A stretch of 64,000 nucleotides of DNA from Paenibacillus massiliensis 2301065 = DSM 16942. GTDB lineage: Bacteria > Bacillota > Bacilli > Paenibacillales > Paenibacillaceae. Below the pieces are notes generated by a model. The model had not been told where the DNA came from. It saw only the letters and a list, made by a program, of their open reading frames with translations, and did not search any database. The first letter of the stretch is position 1; the number at the start of each line of letters is the position of its first letter. The DNA is taken from NCBI RefSeq assembly GCF_000377505.1, contig NZ_KB898185.1, forward strand, positions 682,001 through 746,000, written 5' to 3'. Both the position numbers and the translations under genes were made by a program. Positions 45,545 through 55,447 of this stretch are shown here, one piece after another.

Positions 45545-46756
45545 TTATTGTTTTCTTCCCTTTGGCAGAAAAACCGCCAGCAATCCTAATAATGGTAAAA
45601 AGGAAGATAGTTGTATAACCCAAGCTACACTTGTAATATCAATCAATGAACCCAAAATAACAGAGCCCAAGCCTCCCATACCAAAGGAGAAGCCAAAAAA
45701 CAATCCTGAAACGGTACCGATATGATTCGGGAGTAATTCTTGGGCATATACAATAATCACACTAAATCCCGACATAAGAATGATTCCTACTAATGCACAA
45801 AGGACTAATGAAGTCAGCGGTCCCACATACGGTAAAAGAATTGAAAAAGGGGCTGTGCCGGCAATAGATAACCATATCATTGGTTTTCGACCAAATCGAT
45901 CTGCCAAAGGCCCCCCAATGAGTGTGCCAATCATGCCTGCAAACTGTAAGATAAATAAACTGATTTGTGCTTGAGATAATGTTACTCCATATGTCCCAGC
46001 ATAATAAAACGAATAATATCCCGTCATCCCTGCTAGATACACGAATTTGGAAAAGAGAAGCAGTACTAAGATAAAGAGTGTAAAAGTAATGAAGAGTTTG
46101 TTGCGCTTTGAACTATTTGGAGCTACATTATCTGTCGTAGAATGAATCGTAGATTGCTTGGTTATAGCAATTTTTGCTTTATACCAACGACTGACCCGAC
46201 TTTGAATGAGCATACCTAAGAAACCTAATCCTAATAACCACAAGTAGCTACGTTGACCTTGTGGAAGAATTAAAAAGGCTACAATTAATGGAGCTATAGC
46301 CTGACCTGTATTACCTCCTACCTGAAAGATGGACTGCGCTAACCCTCTCCCTTTGCCTGCAACCATGTAAGCGACTTTCGATGATTCTGGATGAAGAATT
46401 GAAGATCCAACTCCAACAATAGCAGCAGAAACTAAAAGCATCCAAAATGCAGATGAAAATGCAAAGCCAAGCATACCGATTAGTGAACATAACATGCCAG
46501 CAGGTAATAAGATTGGCATCGGTTTGCGATCGGAAATATAACCAACAAGGGGTTGCAGAACTGATGCCGTAATATTTAGAGTGAAAGCAATCCAACCCAT
46601 CTGCGCAAAATTTAATTGCATAGTTTGTTGAAAAAGTGGAAAAGAGGCAGGGATTACTGTCTGCATAGCATCATTAAGCAAATGTGCAACACTTACCCCG
46701 GCTAATGCCCAATTAGCTGACCGGTTAATTTGTAAGGATGATGAATATGAACTCAC
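45545..46756 (-). CDS. MFS transporter of the fosmidomycin-resistance (Fsr) type
   Basis: A 403-residue permease with 12 membrane segments. The Fsr-group features are visible: AHLLNDAMQTVIPASFPLFQ near the start, YISDRKPMPILLP in loop 2-3, and VGVGSSILHPESSKVAYMVA in TM4-5. The GTG at 46756 has AGAGG 7 bp upstream and removes a 23-residue non-hydrophobic extension of the longer frame, so it is preferred. Export of fosmidomycin or another drug is the family precedent; the native substrate is unknown. Confidence 0.85.
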   Translation of the reverse strand: MSSYSSSLQINRSANWALAGVSVAHLLNDAMQTVIPASFPLFQQTMQLNFAQMGWIAFTLNITASVLQPLVGYISDRKPMPILLPAGMLCSLIGMLGFAFSSAFWMLLVSAAIVGVGSSILHPESSKVAYMVAGKGRGLAQSIFQVGGNTGQAIAPLIVAFLILPQGQRSYLWLLGLGFLGMLIQSRVSRWYKAKIAITKQSTIHSTTDNVAPNSSKRNKLFITFTLFILVLLLFSKFVYLAGMTGYYSFYYAGTYGVTLSQAQISLFILQFAGMIGTLIGGPLADRFGRKPMIWLSIAGTAPFSILLPYVGPLTSLVLCALVGIILMSGFSVIIVYAQELLPNHIGTVSGLFFGFSFGMGGLGSVILGSLIDITSVAWVIQLSSFLPLLGLLAVFLPKGRKQ

Positions 46757-46872
46757 TAGATCGCCTCTTTTTGGTAATCGTAGTTTCTTACCGGGGTCTA
46801 ACATAGATATATAGTAGACACCCAAATATTAATCATCATTAGCTCCAAAACTAATATATAAATGAATTCGTA

Positions 46873-47478
46873 TTACTGCCCGAATCTGATATTTTTTACA
46901 GTAGTTTGTTCTAATGAAAAATGTGAATAGGTTCTATCACCACCTCTGCCAGTTGGAGATTGAGCAAGAAAACCTACCTTGACTTCATCCTCAACAGGAA
47001 GATTAAAAAATCTAGCCATGAAGAACTGTTCACCATCTAAAGAGTAGTGAAATGCGAATGACTGTCCGACCCGTGAAATTTGTAGCCACACGGAATCTCC
47101 ATCAATATTGTTACCGTTAGCGTCATCGGAAGTTTGGTTTGTAACTACACTCACAACAGCATGCGTATTAAAATCGGTAAGTTCGAAACATAATTTCCCC
47201 CATACTTCCCAGTCTTTCATCACCATTAGGCAAGCCGCATCGTACACATCTTTGAAATCAAGTTGTACTTTTGCTCGCAATACAAAATTTCCGCAAACTT
47301 CCTTATAGAAAAACGGAGCATTTGCAAGACTTTCAGGTGTGATACCTTCTTCAGAAACAGCTCCATTATTGCAAAAAATATCAGTTTTCTCTGGGGCGTA
47401 CATAATCATTTTGTCATCTTCAAATGATATATGAGATTCGTTTAACCAAAAAAAATTGTCAAAATCTTGATTCCTCAC
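46873..47478 (-). CDS. DUF1349 concanavalin-like protein
   Basis: A 201-residue cytoplasmic protein without signal peptide. The DUF1349 beta-sandwich shows as APFFYKEVCGNFVLRAKVQL, YDAACLMVMKDWEVWGKLCF, a strand with SVWLQISRVGQSFAFHYSLD, and VGFLAQSPTGRGG. The family is related to concanavalin-like lectins/glucanases and often sits in sugar loci. GTG start with GGGGGG upstream. It is divergent from the AraC-type gene at 47615, which probably controls it. Enzymatic function is not known. Confidence 0.82.
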   Translation of the reverse strand: MRNQDFDNFFWLNESHISFEDDKMIMYAPEKTDIFCNNGAVSEEGITPESLANAPFFYKEVCGNFVLRAKVQLDFKDVYDAACLMVMKDWEVWGKLCFELTDFNTHAVVSVVTNQTSDDANGNNIDGDSVWLQISRVGQSFAFHYSLDGEQFFMARFFNLPVEDEVKVGFLAQSPTGRGGDRTYSHFSLEQTTVKNIRFGQ

Positions 47479-47614
47479 TCTAATTCCCCCCGGGTTTTAC
47501 AATTTTGTTTGCACCTATCCCATACTTCAGATAGTATTATATCACCATAAAAATTCCAAACAAGGAATTTTATCCCCAAAAAATATCACTATATTCCCAG
47601 AGAGGATAACTTTA

Positions 47615-48577
47615 ATGAGAATTGATACGATGCCACTAGATAGTACATTCTTCGAAAATATTCAACATGGTCAGCTTGATTTTCCAATTCAATACTATGT
47701 AGATGAGCTACATAAATTTAATAACTATAAAGTGCCGCTACACTGGCATTTTGAGCTAGAATTCTTTGTTGCTCGTGGAGGAACTGTGTTGGTTCAAGTG
47801 GGTCATCACCAAATCAAATTAGAAGCTAATGATGGCATCTTCATTAGTAGAAATACATTGCATTCCTATGAACAAATAAATGAAGATGATCTATGTGAAT
47901 GCCCCGTCATCGTTTTTTCTGCTGAACTGATTGCTCCCCATACAAGTATTTTATATAAAAAATACATCATGCCGATTCTTAACGACAAAAACTTGCCATT
48001 TGTCGTATTTCATACTCGAGAAAAATGGCATAAGGAAATTTTGATAAAGCTGGATTACATCTTTGCTCTACTTCAACGATATGGCGCTGTGAGCAGTTAC
48101 GGTGCATTTCCTATTCTGGATTTTGATGTAGATCCACTCTCAGATGTTGGTTTCGAAATGCAAGTACAATGCCTTCTCAATCAGATTTGGTTGTTGATTG
48201 TTCAGCATAGAAACCACCTTCCTGTGGTTACTACTGATAAACGGGAATTACATTCTCAAGTCAGACTTCAGAACATGATTTCATTTATTCAAAAAAATTA
48301 CATGAACCCTGTGACACTCGAAGACATTTCAAACTCCACAAATATTAGTAAGAGTGAGGCGGCACGATGCTTTCATTCTTATTTGAATTGTTCTCCTGTA
48401 GAATATTTATTGCAAGAACGGATTAATGCGGCGAAACGTCTTTTACACACTACTCCCCGCTCCATCCAAGAAGTCTGTTTGGAGTGTGGTTTTAATTCTT
48501 CAAGCTACTTTATTAGAATGTTTAGAAAAAAAGTCGGAGTAACACCTGGAGAGTACAGAAAGAAAAATACAATTTAG
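47615..48577 (+). CDS. AraC-family transcriptional regulator with cupin domain
   Basis: A 320-residue regulator. An N-terminal cupin domain (PLHWHFELEFFVARGGTVLV, then GIFISRNTLHSYEQI) should bind a small ligand. The C-terminal pair of HTHs (VTLEDISNSTNISKSEAARC; RSIQEVCLECGFNSSSYFIR) ends in the AraC signature FRKKVGVTPGEYR. It is divergent from the DUF1349 gene, with 136 bp between them, which suggests local control. The ligand is probably a carbohydrate, by analogy with similar cupin-AraC proteins of Paenibacillus. Confidence 0.9.
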   Translation: MRIDTMPLDSTFFENIQHGQLDFPIQYYVDELHKFNNYKVPLHWHFELEFFVARGGTVLVQVGHHQIKLEANDGIFISRNTLHSYEQINEDDLCECPVIVFSAELIAPHTSILYKKYIMPILNDKNLPFVVFHTREKWHKEILIKLDYIFALLQRYGAVSSYGAFPILDFDVDPLSDVGFEMQVQCLLNQIWLLIVQHRNHLPVVTTDKRELHSQVRLQNMISFIQKNYMNPVTLEDISNSTNISKSEAARCFHSYLNCSPVEYLLQERINAAKRLLHTTPRSIQEVCLECGFNSSSYFIRMFRKKVGVTPGEYRKKNTI

Positions 48578-48749
48578 TTTACCGTTAACACTATTTTTTT
48601 GAAATAACTATCCTATCTTTATATCAATCCAAATCGTTCACGCGATTATATCACTGTTAATCTCGGTAATCGAATTCAACTCTTGGCCTCAACAACTAGT
48701 TAGATAACTAGCATTCATAGCTGTGTGAACAATTTCATATTCAGTAAAT

Positions 48750-48772
48750 AGCTCGCCAATTGGCGAGTTTTT
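48750..48772 (+). terminator. Terminator downstream of the AraC-type gene
   Basis: The stem ctcgcca/tggcgag (48752-48767) with an aatt-type turn is followed by a T-run. It lies about 170 bp past the stop codon and isolates the next promoter (48861). Confidence 0.75.
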
Positions 48773-48860
48773 CTTTATCTCAGTTAACAATCATAAGTAT
48801 AGCACGACCCTTAATAAACGTCCTAATTTTATTATAAACATATATTTATTTTATTTAGTC

Positions 48861-48890
48861 ATTGATAAATTGTACCGGTATAATTATAAT
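48861..48890 (+). promoter_or_regulatory. GH1 promoter with GntR-type operator
   Basis: TTGATA (48862-48867), a 17-bp spacer and TATAAT (48885-48890). The operator ATTGTACCGGTATAAT (48869-48884) has the perfect palindromic core TACCGGTA. It is a near-copy of 39691-39720 before the PTS gene, so the two genes are predicted to be co-induced. Confidence 0.75.
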
Positions 48891-48911
48891 TTGAATATGC
48901 TGTTACAATAA

Positions 48912-50378
<1,467 letters not shown>

Positions 50379-50406
50379 AGGATACCTTGTTAACTTAGGA
50401 ATGAAC

Positions 50407-50459
50407 AATAACCCGAATAATGGACGCTTATTAATAAGTGCCTTATTCGGGTTATTTTG
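50407..50459 (+). terminator. Terminator of the GH1 gene
   Basis: The arms aataacccgaataa (50407-50420) and ttattcgggttatt (50443-50456) pair perfectly and are followed by T residues. It is 29 bp past the stop codon. Confidence 0.85.
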
Positions 50460-50683
50460 TAGGCTTCCAGTTTACAGCCGCGCTTATGATTAGAACAGTG
50501 TTTTCTGGAATATCTTGTTCCAAATTCATTCGCAGAATGAGTTGGCTCGTATGGCAGCTCCACTTCCATTTCTATCAGGAGTTACCACGAACAACATAAC
50601 AATAATGAAGGCTCCTTCAAAATAACGTGCTCACTGCCAAATCTTGCTCGATTTAGTTGAAAAGAAACCAAGAGCTTGTATCT

Positions 50684-51394
50684 TCACAAAAAATGATTGT
50701 TCGTTTGTACGAAGAATTGCGATTGTTCATAGTTATATGTTAACTTGGAAAAGTCGAATGGTTGCCCATTGGTTAAGTGAAACACAGATTCAACGTATAG
50801 TTTAGGATCTCCCTTTTTTAACCTTAAATACTTTGCTTCTTCATCAGTCAACTTATTGACGTGAAAAAATGTATCTGCAAAACCGATATTTAATCCTAAT
50901 CCTTCTGTAATATAATTAAATACTGATTCAGAAATAATTTCGTTGTTCAAATAAGTAATGATCGATTTATTGTAATACGATTCCTCTAAGCATAACGTCT
51001 GCCCGTTAATATAACGAAGCCTCTTAAAATAATAGACATCGTCACCTGGTTCCATATTTAAATTAAGAGCCGCTTCTTTTGATGGTTTACGTACGTCTAA
51101 TTCAATCACTTCTGACGTGATTTGAAAATCATTAAGACTTTTTTTATACCCCTGATTAGATAGAAAACTAATATATCCTTTTCTCTTATGCCTTCTAACA
51201 AAAATTCCACTACCTCTGACTTGATACACAATCCCTTTTTTCTCCAAGAGATCTAAAGATTTGGTAATTGTACTCTTACTCACTTCAAATTGAGTCATCA
51301 ATGTTTCTAAAGATGGCAGTTTCTCTCTCTGTTGGAGTGAATGCTCTTCAATATATTTTTCCAGTTCATTTGCGATGTGTTGATACTTTAACAT
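50684..51394 (-). CDS. GntR/HutC-family (UTRA) repressor of the beta-glucoside genes
   Basis: A 236-residue regulator. The N-terminal winged HTH (KYIEEHSLQQREKLPSLETL, then FEVSKSTITKSLDLLEKKGI) and the UTRA ligand domain (YYFKRLRYINGQTLCLEESY, FADTFFHVNKLTDEEAKYLR) are complete. AAGAGGA fits ATG 51394 better than the ATG two codons earlier, and the remnant at 39582 starts at the equivalent codon. It should bind the ATTRTACCGNTATAAT operators at 39699, 48869 and 51504 and release them on binding a phospho-sugar, as BglR/TreR-type repressors do. Confidence 0.88.
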   Translation of the reverse strand: MLKYQHIANELEKYIEEHSLQQREKLPSLETLMTQFEVSKSTITKSLDLLEKKGIVYQVRGSGIFVRRHKRKGYISFLSNQGYKKSLNDFQITSEVIELDVRKPSKEAALNLNMEPGDDVYYFKRLRYINGQTLCLEESYYNKSIITYLNNEIISESVFNYITEGLGLNIGFADTFFHVNKLTDEEAKYLRLKKGDPKLYVESVFHLTNGQPFDFSKLTYNYEQSQFFVQTNNHFL

Positions 51395-51490
51395 GTTCAT
51401 TCCTCTTTATTTTTTTTATCAATACCAGAATTATACCATAAACTTTTTAAAAGTATACTCAACTAGATTGTACATGCTTTAAATTTTTGT

Positions 51491-51519
51491 TTGGTTTTTA
51501 TAAATTGTACCGTTATAAT
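51491..51519 (+). promoter_or_regulatory. Third GntR-type operator and degenerate PTS promoter
   Basis: TTGGTT (51491-51496), a 17-bp spacer and TATAAT (51514-51519); the operator ATTGTACCGTTATAAT (51504-51519) overlaps the -10 box. It points at the PTS fragment at 51557 and lies about 110 bp upstream of the regulator gene, so it may now serve autoregulation. Confidence 0.6.
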
Positions 51520-51556
51520 TGTGTTGTAAGTGCAAGTATCATTAAGGACGGATCCA

Positions 51557-51613
51557 ATGACAGAAAAGTTGAGAGATTATTTCAAGCTTTCTTCTTTGTT
51601 GCCACGTTATAGC
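51557..51613 (+). pseudogene. N-terminal remnant of a beta-glucoside PTS gene
   Basis: After an AAGGA SD an ATG begins MTEKLRDYFKLSSLL. It matches the start of the intact PTS permease at 39755 (MAEKVRDYPKLAKSIL) for about 15 residues; then the resemblance ends and the conserved housekeeping DNA around comM begins about 100 bp on. It is the front end of a second, otherwise deleted, PTS gene. Confidence 0.6.
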
Positions 51614-51720
51614 TTACTTTTATCGCCGATACAGAACACCTTCAAGTTGTCCTTAACTTCTTATGACATGAAAGTATGCAAATGCCCCATCCCACATCAA
51701 AAACCAATTAATAATTCCTA

Positions 51721-53481
51721 TCAACTCGTATACACCTGCTTCACATCCAGATTCCTGTACTGAATCGCCTCCGCTACATGACCTACTTCAATATGCTCTT
51801 CTCCAGCCAAGTCCGCTATTGTCCGTGACATCTTCAAGATACGATCATAGGAACGCATGCTCAGTCCAATTGCTTCCACCGTGTGTTCCAGCAATTGCTC
51901 TGCCTCGCGGTTCAGCTCCGTATACTTGCGTAGCAGCCTTCCAGATAGCTCACTATTCCAGGCAATTGGCAGATTGGCATATCTTTGAGCCTGTAAGGCC
52001 TGAGCTTGCAAGACCTGCTGTCGCATATCATTGGACGAGAGATTCTGCGTTTCCTTGCGCCACTCCTTCGGACGCGGCACCTCTACTTGCACATCAATCC
52101 GGTCCAGAAGAGGTCCCGAGATGCGTGAGCGATATTGTGAGATTCTTGCTGGGCTACAGCTGCAGACCTCACCATGAGCTTCGCCGCTTAACAGTCGGCC
52201 ACATTGACAGGGATTCATCGAAGCGACCAGCATAAATTGAGCGGGAAAGGTGAATACAGCTCGAGAGCGGCTAATTGTCACATGGCGATCTTCCAGCGGC
52301 TGCCGGAGCACCTCTAGCACCTGACGGTTGAATTCAGGCAGCTCGTCCAGGAATAATACGCCCCTGTGTGCAAGGCTCACCTCACCGGGACGAGGAATGC
52401 TACCTCCTCCGATCAGACCAGCTGAAGAAATCGTATGATGCGGGGAACGGAAAGGACGCTGACGTATAAGCCCCGTAGGTGCTTCCTTCAATTTGCCGGC
52501 CGCACTTAAAATCTTCGTGACCTCCAAAGCCTCTGATTCTGTTAAAGCTGGCATGATGGTGGGCAGACGCTTGACCAGCATGGTTTTGCCGGTTCCTGGC
52601 GGGCCAATGAACAGCAGATTATGCATGCCCGCCGCAGCAATCACTAGCGCTCGCTTAGCCTGCTGTTGACCAAGCACATCTTCATAATCCTCGACAACAT
52701 TGGTAGTTGTCGCTTTCAATGGATGCCCAGACTCTGATTGTCCTCGTCCTGTAGGGCAGGAAAGTGATTGTAACGGCGCATACGTCGAAATTTGTATAGG
52801 CGCCTTGGCTCCCTTTAACCCGCGAAGCCCCGCTATCACACTTTCACTGTCAATCACTTGGTGAGTAGCCTTGTCAGCTTCTTCGGCAACAGTCTCCCCG
52901 TCAACGGCCTCCTTATTGTGATCTGCACTACTCACGGTATGTCCTGCTTCATATGAATAACCGCCCTCATCCTGACCATTCGCTACATGGATTAGATCGC
53001 GTAAATGATTCAAAGGATATACGTCGATACCGCTAATGAGGCAGGCTTCCTCCCAGTTCTCCTTCGGCAGGAGTACGCTGCTACATCCCTCTCTTTTCGC
53101 TGCATCCACCATGGAGAGTACCCCGTTGACAGGACGTATACTCCCATCCAAAGCCAGCTCACCAATGAACAGTGTCCGCTCCTGCATAGGCAGTACGACC
53201 TGTCCACTAGTAGCCAATAGACCAATAGCAATAGCCAGATCGAAGGCGGTTCCTTCCTTTCGCAAATCTGCCGGGGCCAAATTAATCGTCACCCGCTGAG
53301 CAGGATAGGTGAACCCACAATTTTTGATGGCTGCTCGTACACGTTCTACAGCTTCCCGGATGGCCGAATCCGGAAGACCAATGATAGCTGTCTGTGGCAG
53401 ACCATTGGCCAGATCAGTCTCAACCTCAATGAGTACACCATCAATACCATACAGACAAGCGCTGTCCAATTTTCCATACAT
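51721..53481 (-). CDS. comM: YifB/ComM-family Mg-chelatase-like AAA+ ATPase
   Basis: 586 residues from the preferred ATG at 53481, preceded by GGGGTG; an upstream in-frame ATG at 53538 lacks support. An N-terminal Lon-protease-like domain (LYGIDGVLIEVETDLANGLP, NLAPADLRKEGTAFDLAIAI) is followed by the AAA+ core with Walker A GPPGTGKTMLV, Walker B FLDELPEF and a Mg-chelatase C-terminal domain. ComM is a branch-migration helicase in natural transformation. Residues 170-255 hold an unusually long, polar linker (EAVDGETVAEEADKA); typical members have about 510 residues. Confidence 0.92.
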   Translation of the reverse strand: MYGKLDSACLYGIDGVLIEVETDLANGLPQTAIIGLPDSAIREAVERVRAAIKNCGFTYPAQRVTINLAPADLRKEGTAFDLAIAIGLLATSGQVVLPMQERTLFIGELALDGSIRPVNGVLSMVDAAKREGCSSVLLPKENWEEACLISGIDVYPLNHLRDLIHVANGQDEGGYSYEAGHTVSSADHNKEAVDGETVAEEADKATHQVIDSESVIAGLRGLKGAKAPIQISTYAPLQSLSCPTGRGQSESGHPLKATTTNVVEDYEDVLGQQQAKRALVIAAAGMHNLLFIGPPGTGKTMLVKRLPTIMPALTESEALEVTKILSAAGKLKEAPTGLIRQRPFRSPHHTISSAGLIGGGSIPRPGEVSLAHRGVLFLDELPEFNRQVLEVLRQPLEDRHVTISRSRAVFTFPAQFMLVASMNPCQCGRLLSGEAHGEVCSCSPARISQYRSRISGPLLDRIDVQVEVPRPKEWRKETQNLSSNDMRQQVLQAQALQAQRYANLPIAWNSELSGRLLRKYTELNREAEQLLEHTVEAIGLSMRSYDRILKMSRTIADLAGEEHIEVGHVAEAIQYRNLDVKQVYTS

Positions 53482-53735
53482 CACAAAAACACCCCATTCA
53501 TCTATATTTGAGCATGGCTTTAACGCCTGCTTATACATGAAAAGGGTGCTTCCACTATTTCACTAGCTTCACGAACTATACCTATAAAGTTGAAAAATGA
53601 TGTGCCGAACATAATGTATAAATTGAAGATATACTCGCTGGATGGCGAATAAAGGGCTTTGACTACGCTTGTGCTGCCTAATTCGTACAAAGCTTATGAG
53701 TCTGAGCCCATAGCCTAAATAGTTAAATTAAGAAT

Positions 53736-54311
53736 CTACCGATCGAATAGAGTAAGCTTCTCTACTGCAGCCGTACGTGGCTGTGCTTTCGGAATCACAT
53801 CAGGATATCCACCGTAGATCATTGCCACTACTTTTTCACCAGGCAAAATATCCAATTGCTCACGGAATTTAGGACCATACAGAAACGGCTTCGTTACCCA
53901 GAAGGTTCCGATTCCCTTGCTCCAGCCTGCAAGCATAAAATTCTGAACAAGCGCACTTACAGCCGCATAGTCCTCATCCCACACCAGCTGCCGCGGATCT
54001 TCCTTCATCACGACTACAAGCTGGAATGGATTATGCAATATCCCCTCTGCAAAGCGATTATTCTCCTCGCCAATCTCTGCAGAGATTGCATCGACCAAGC
54101 GCTGACGGCCATCTCCCGTAAAGAGCAAGAACCGCCATGGCTCACGAAGCTTATGATTCGGCGCCCATACAGCGACATCCAGCAGCTCTGTAATGGTCTC
54201 CGTCGGAATTGGATCTGGTTTGAACCTTTTAACTGTTCTCCGGTCACGAATGACATCCAGCACCTGCTCCGAGAATTTCACTTCTGTATTTGATTCTGAA
54301 TTTGTGCTCAT
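53736..54311 (-). CDS. Nitroreductase-family protein
   Basis: A 191-residue FMN-dependent enzyme of the small nitroreductase type (YdjA-like). It opens with VIRDRRTVKRFKPDPIP, where the RRTxRxF motif binds FMN phosphate, then WAPNHKLREPWRFLLFTGDG and GTFWVTKPF near the C-terminal half. It reduces nitro compounds or quinone-like substrates with NAD(P)H; the physiological substrate is unknown. Strong GAGGAGG before the ATG. It sits between comM and yraN, on the same strand but with its own 433-bp upstream gap. Confidence 0.88.
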   Translation of the reverse strand: MSTNSESNTEVKFSEQVLDVIRDRRTVKRFKPDPIPTETITELLDVAVWAPNHKLREPWRFLLFTGDGRQRLVDAISAEIGEENNRFAEGILHNPFQLVVVMKEDPRQLVWDEDYAAVSALVQNFMLAGWSKGIGTFWVTKPFLYGPKFREQLDILPGEKVVAMIYGGYPDVIPKAQPRTAAVEKLTLFDR

Positions 54312-54620
54312 ATGACTTCCTCCTCAAGTATCTATTCATACGATTTGGCTACACATAGCAGCTGCCTAAAGAATATCGAGTTATGTAGCTCCCAATCCTG
54401 CTTGACAGGCTATCGTATTCCAGAATACAGACTATTCAGACAGAATATCCTGTCATTATTATCTGACATGATCAACTATTCGCTTATAAACTTGAATTTA
54501 AATTTGAAATTAGATTCAAATGAGAACACTTCTCAATAATTAAACTATAGCTTCTCCCATTCCTCTTGTCAAACAAGCTTTATTTGATACGGTAACTAGT
54601 CGGTTTCAAGACAGGGGAAT
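54312..54620. other. AT-rich gap upstream of the nitroreductase
   Basis: This stretch holds no coding frame I can support. It is noticeably AT-rich near 54480-54540, where gaattt/aaattt words repeat, and should contain the nitroreductase promoter close to 54330. Confidence 0.3.
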
Positions 54621-54663
54621 AAAAAAAGACTGACCATCCTGATGTAACTAAGGACAGACAGCC
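54621..54663 (-). terminator. Terminator of the ylqG-ylqH-yraN operon
   Basis: The arms 54628-54640 and 54651-54663 (gactgaccatcct with its partner, some G-U pairs) are followed on the minus strand by seven T residues. It lies 82 bp past the yraN stop codon. Confidence 0.6.
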
Positions 54664-54744
54664 TGTGTGCTTCAAGGCTCATAATAATTGATAAAATTCA
54701 TGAGTACAGAACCCAATGTCTATGGACTGCAATCACTTATATTG

Positions 54745-55152
54745 TTAGAACGCTGCATGTATATGTTCGGTCACCTGGGCTTTACCGTCTGGCAATAACT
54801 GTACAGCAATGACATCAAACCGTACAGGCCAATCCTGAACTCCCTTCATGTGCATGTAGATTGTGGCTACATTGCGAACTTGTGCCTGTTTGCGTACATT
54901 TACAGACTCAGTAGCAGTACCGTAAGCTGTACCTGAGCGACTACGCACCTCTACAAATACAAGTAAGCCTTCATCCTCTGCGATGATGTCGATCTCACCC
55001 CTTCTACAGCGCCAGTTGCGATCACGCAAGACATAACCCTGTTCCTGTAAAAAATCGACCGCCGTCAACTCACCCAAACTTCCTTTGTCACGTCTTGTGG
55101 CTCTAGCTCTGGGAGCAGAAATCCCCTGTCCATCCCACTCAAAGCTATTCAT
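54745..55152 (-). CDS. yraN: YraN family (UPF0102) endonuclease-like protein
   Basis: A 135-residue protein of the YraN family with an endonuclease-like fold. The motif GSLGELTAVDFLQEQGYVL is followed by NWRCRRGEIDIIAEDEG, and LLVFVEVRSRSG supplies the E-x-K/R-like end of the predicted active site. Such proteins are encoded beside rnhB, comM and dprA in many bacteria and are thought to act in DNA or RNA processing; the exact role is unproven. It overlaps ylqH by 8 bp. Confidence 0.9.
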   Translation of the reverse strand: MNSFEWDGQGISAPRARATRRDKGSLGELTAVDFLQEQGYVLRDRNWRCRRGEIDIIAEDEGLLVFVEVRSRSGTAYGTATESVNVRKQAQVRNVATIYMHMKGVQDWPVRFDVIAVQLLPDGKAQVTEHIHAAF

Positions 55153-55447
55153 AGGATCTGTCTCCGGCCTGCTTATCCATCCGGTAAATATAAGTTAGTA
55201 CCTCTGCTACAAGATGATACAGCTCTGTAGGAATCTGCTCATCTAGATCCAGCTTCGATAGCACTTCTACTAGGGCGGGGTCCTCCTGCACAGGAACACC
55301 GTTCTCTCGAGCCTTCTCCAGAATCGTCTCTGCTAGACGACCGCTTCCTTTAGCCACGACGACAGGAGCATCATTCTCCCCTGGTGCATATTTGAGAGCG
55401 ACAGCTTTTTTCCTTGCCAGGGATGTTTGCTCTGACGAATCACTCAT
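55145..55447 (-). CDS. ylqH: FlhB/EscU C-terminal-like protein (YlqH)
   Basis: A 100-residue soluble protein equal to the cytoplasmic C-terminal domain of FlhB: AVALKYAPGENDAPVVVAKG, AETILEKARENGVPVQEDPA and LSKLDLDEQIPTELYHLVAE. The autocleavage NPTH motif of true FlhB is absent because the protein starts after it. It overlaps the YlqG gene by 4 bp and yraN by 8 bp. The conserved position next to rnhB agrees with ylqH of Bacillus subtilis. It may cooperate with the FliK-like YlqG in export or switching; that is inference. Confidence 0.88.
   Translation of the reverse strand: MSDSSEQTSLARKKAVALKYAPGENDAPVVVAKGSGRLAETILEKARENGVPVQEDPALVEVLSKLDLDEQIPTELYHLVAEVLTYIYRMDKQAGDRSYE

Noticed and set aside
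46757..46825. N-terminal extension of the Fsr-type transporter from TTG 46825
   Set aside because: No SD and no membrane character; GTG 46756 has AGAGG at good spacing.
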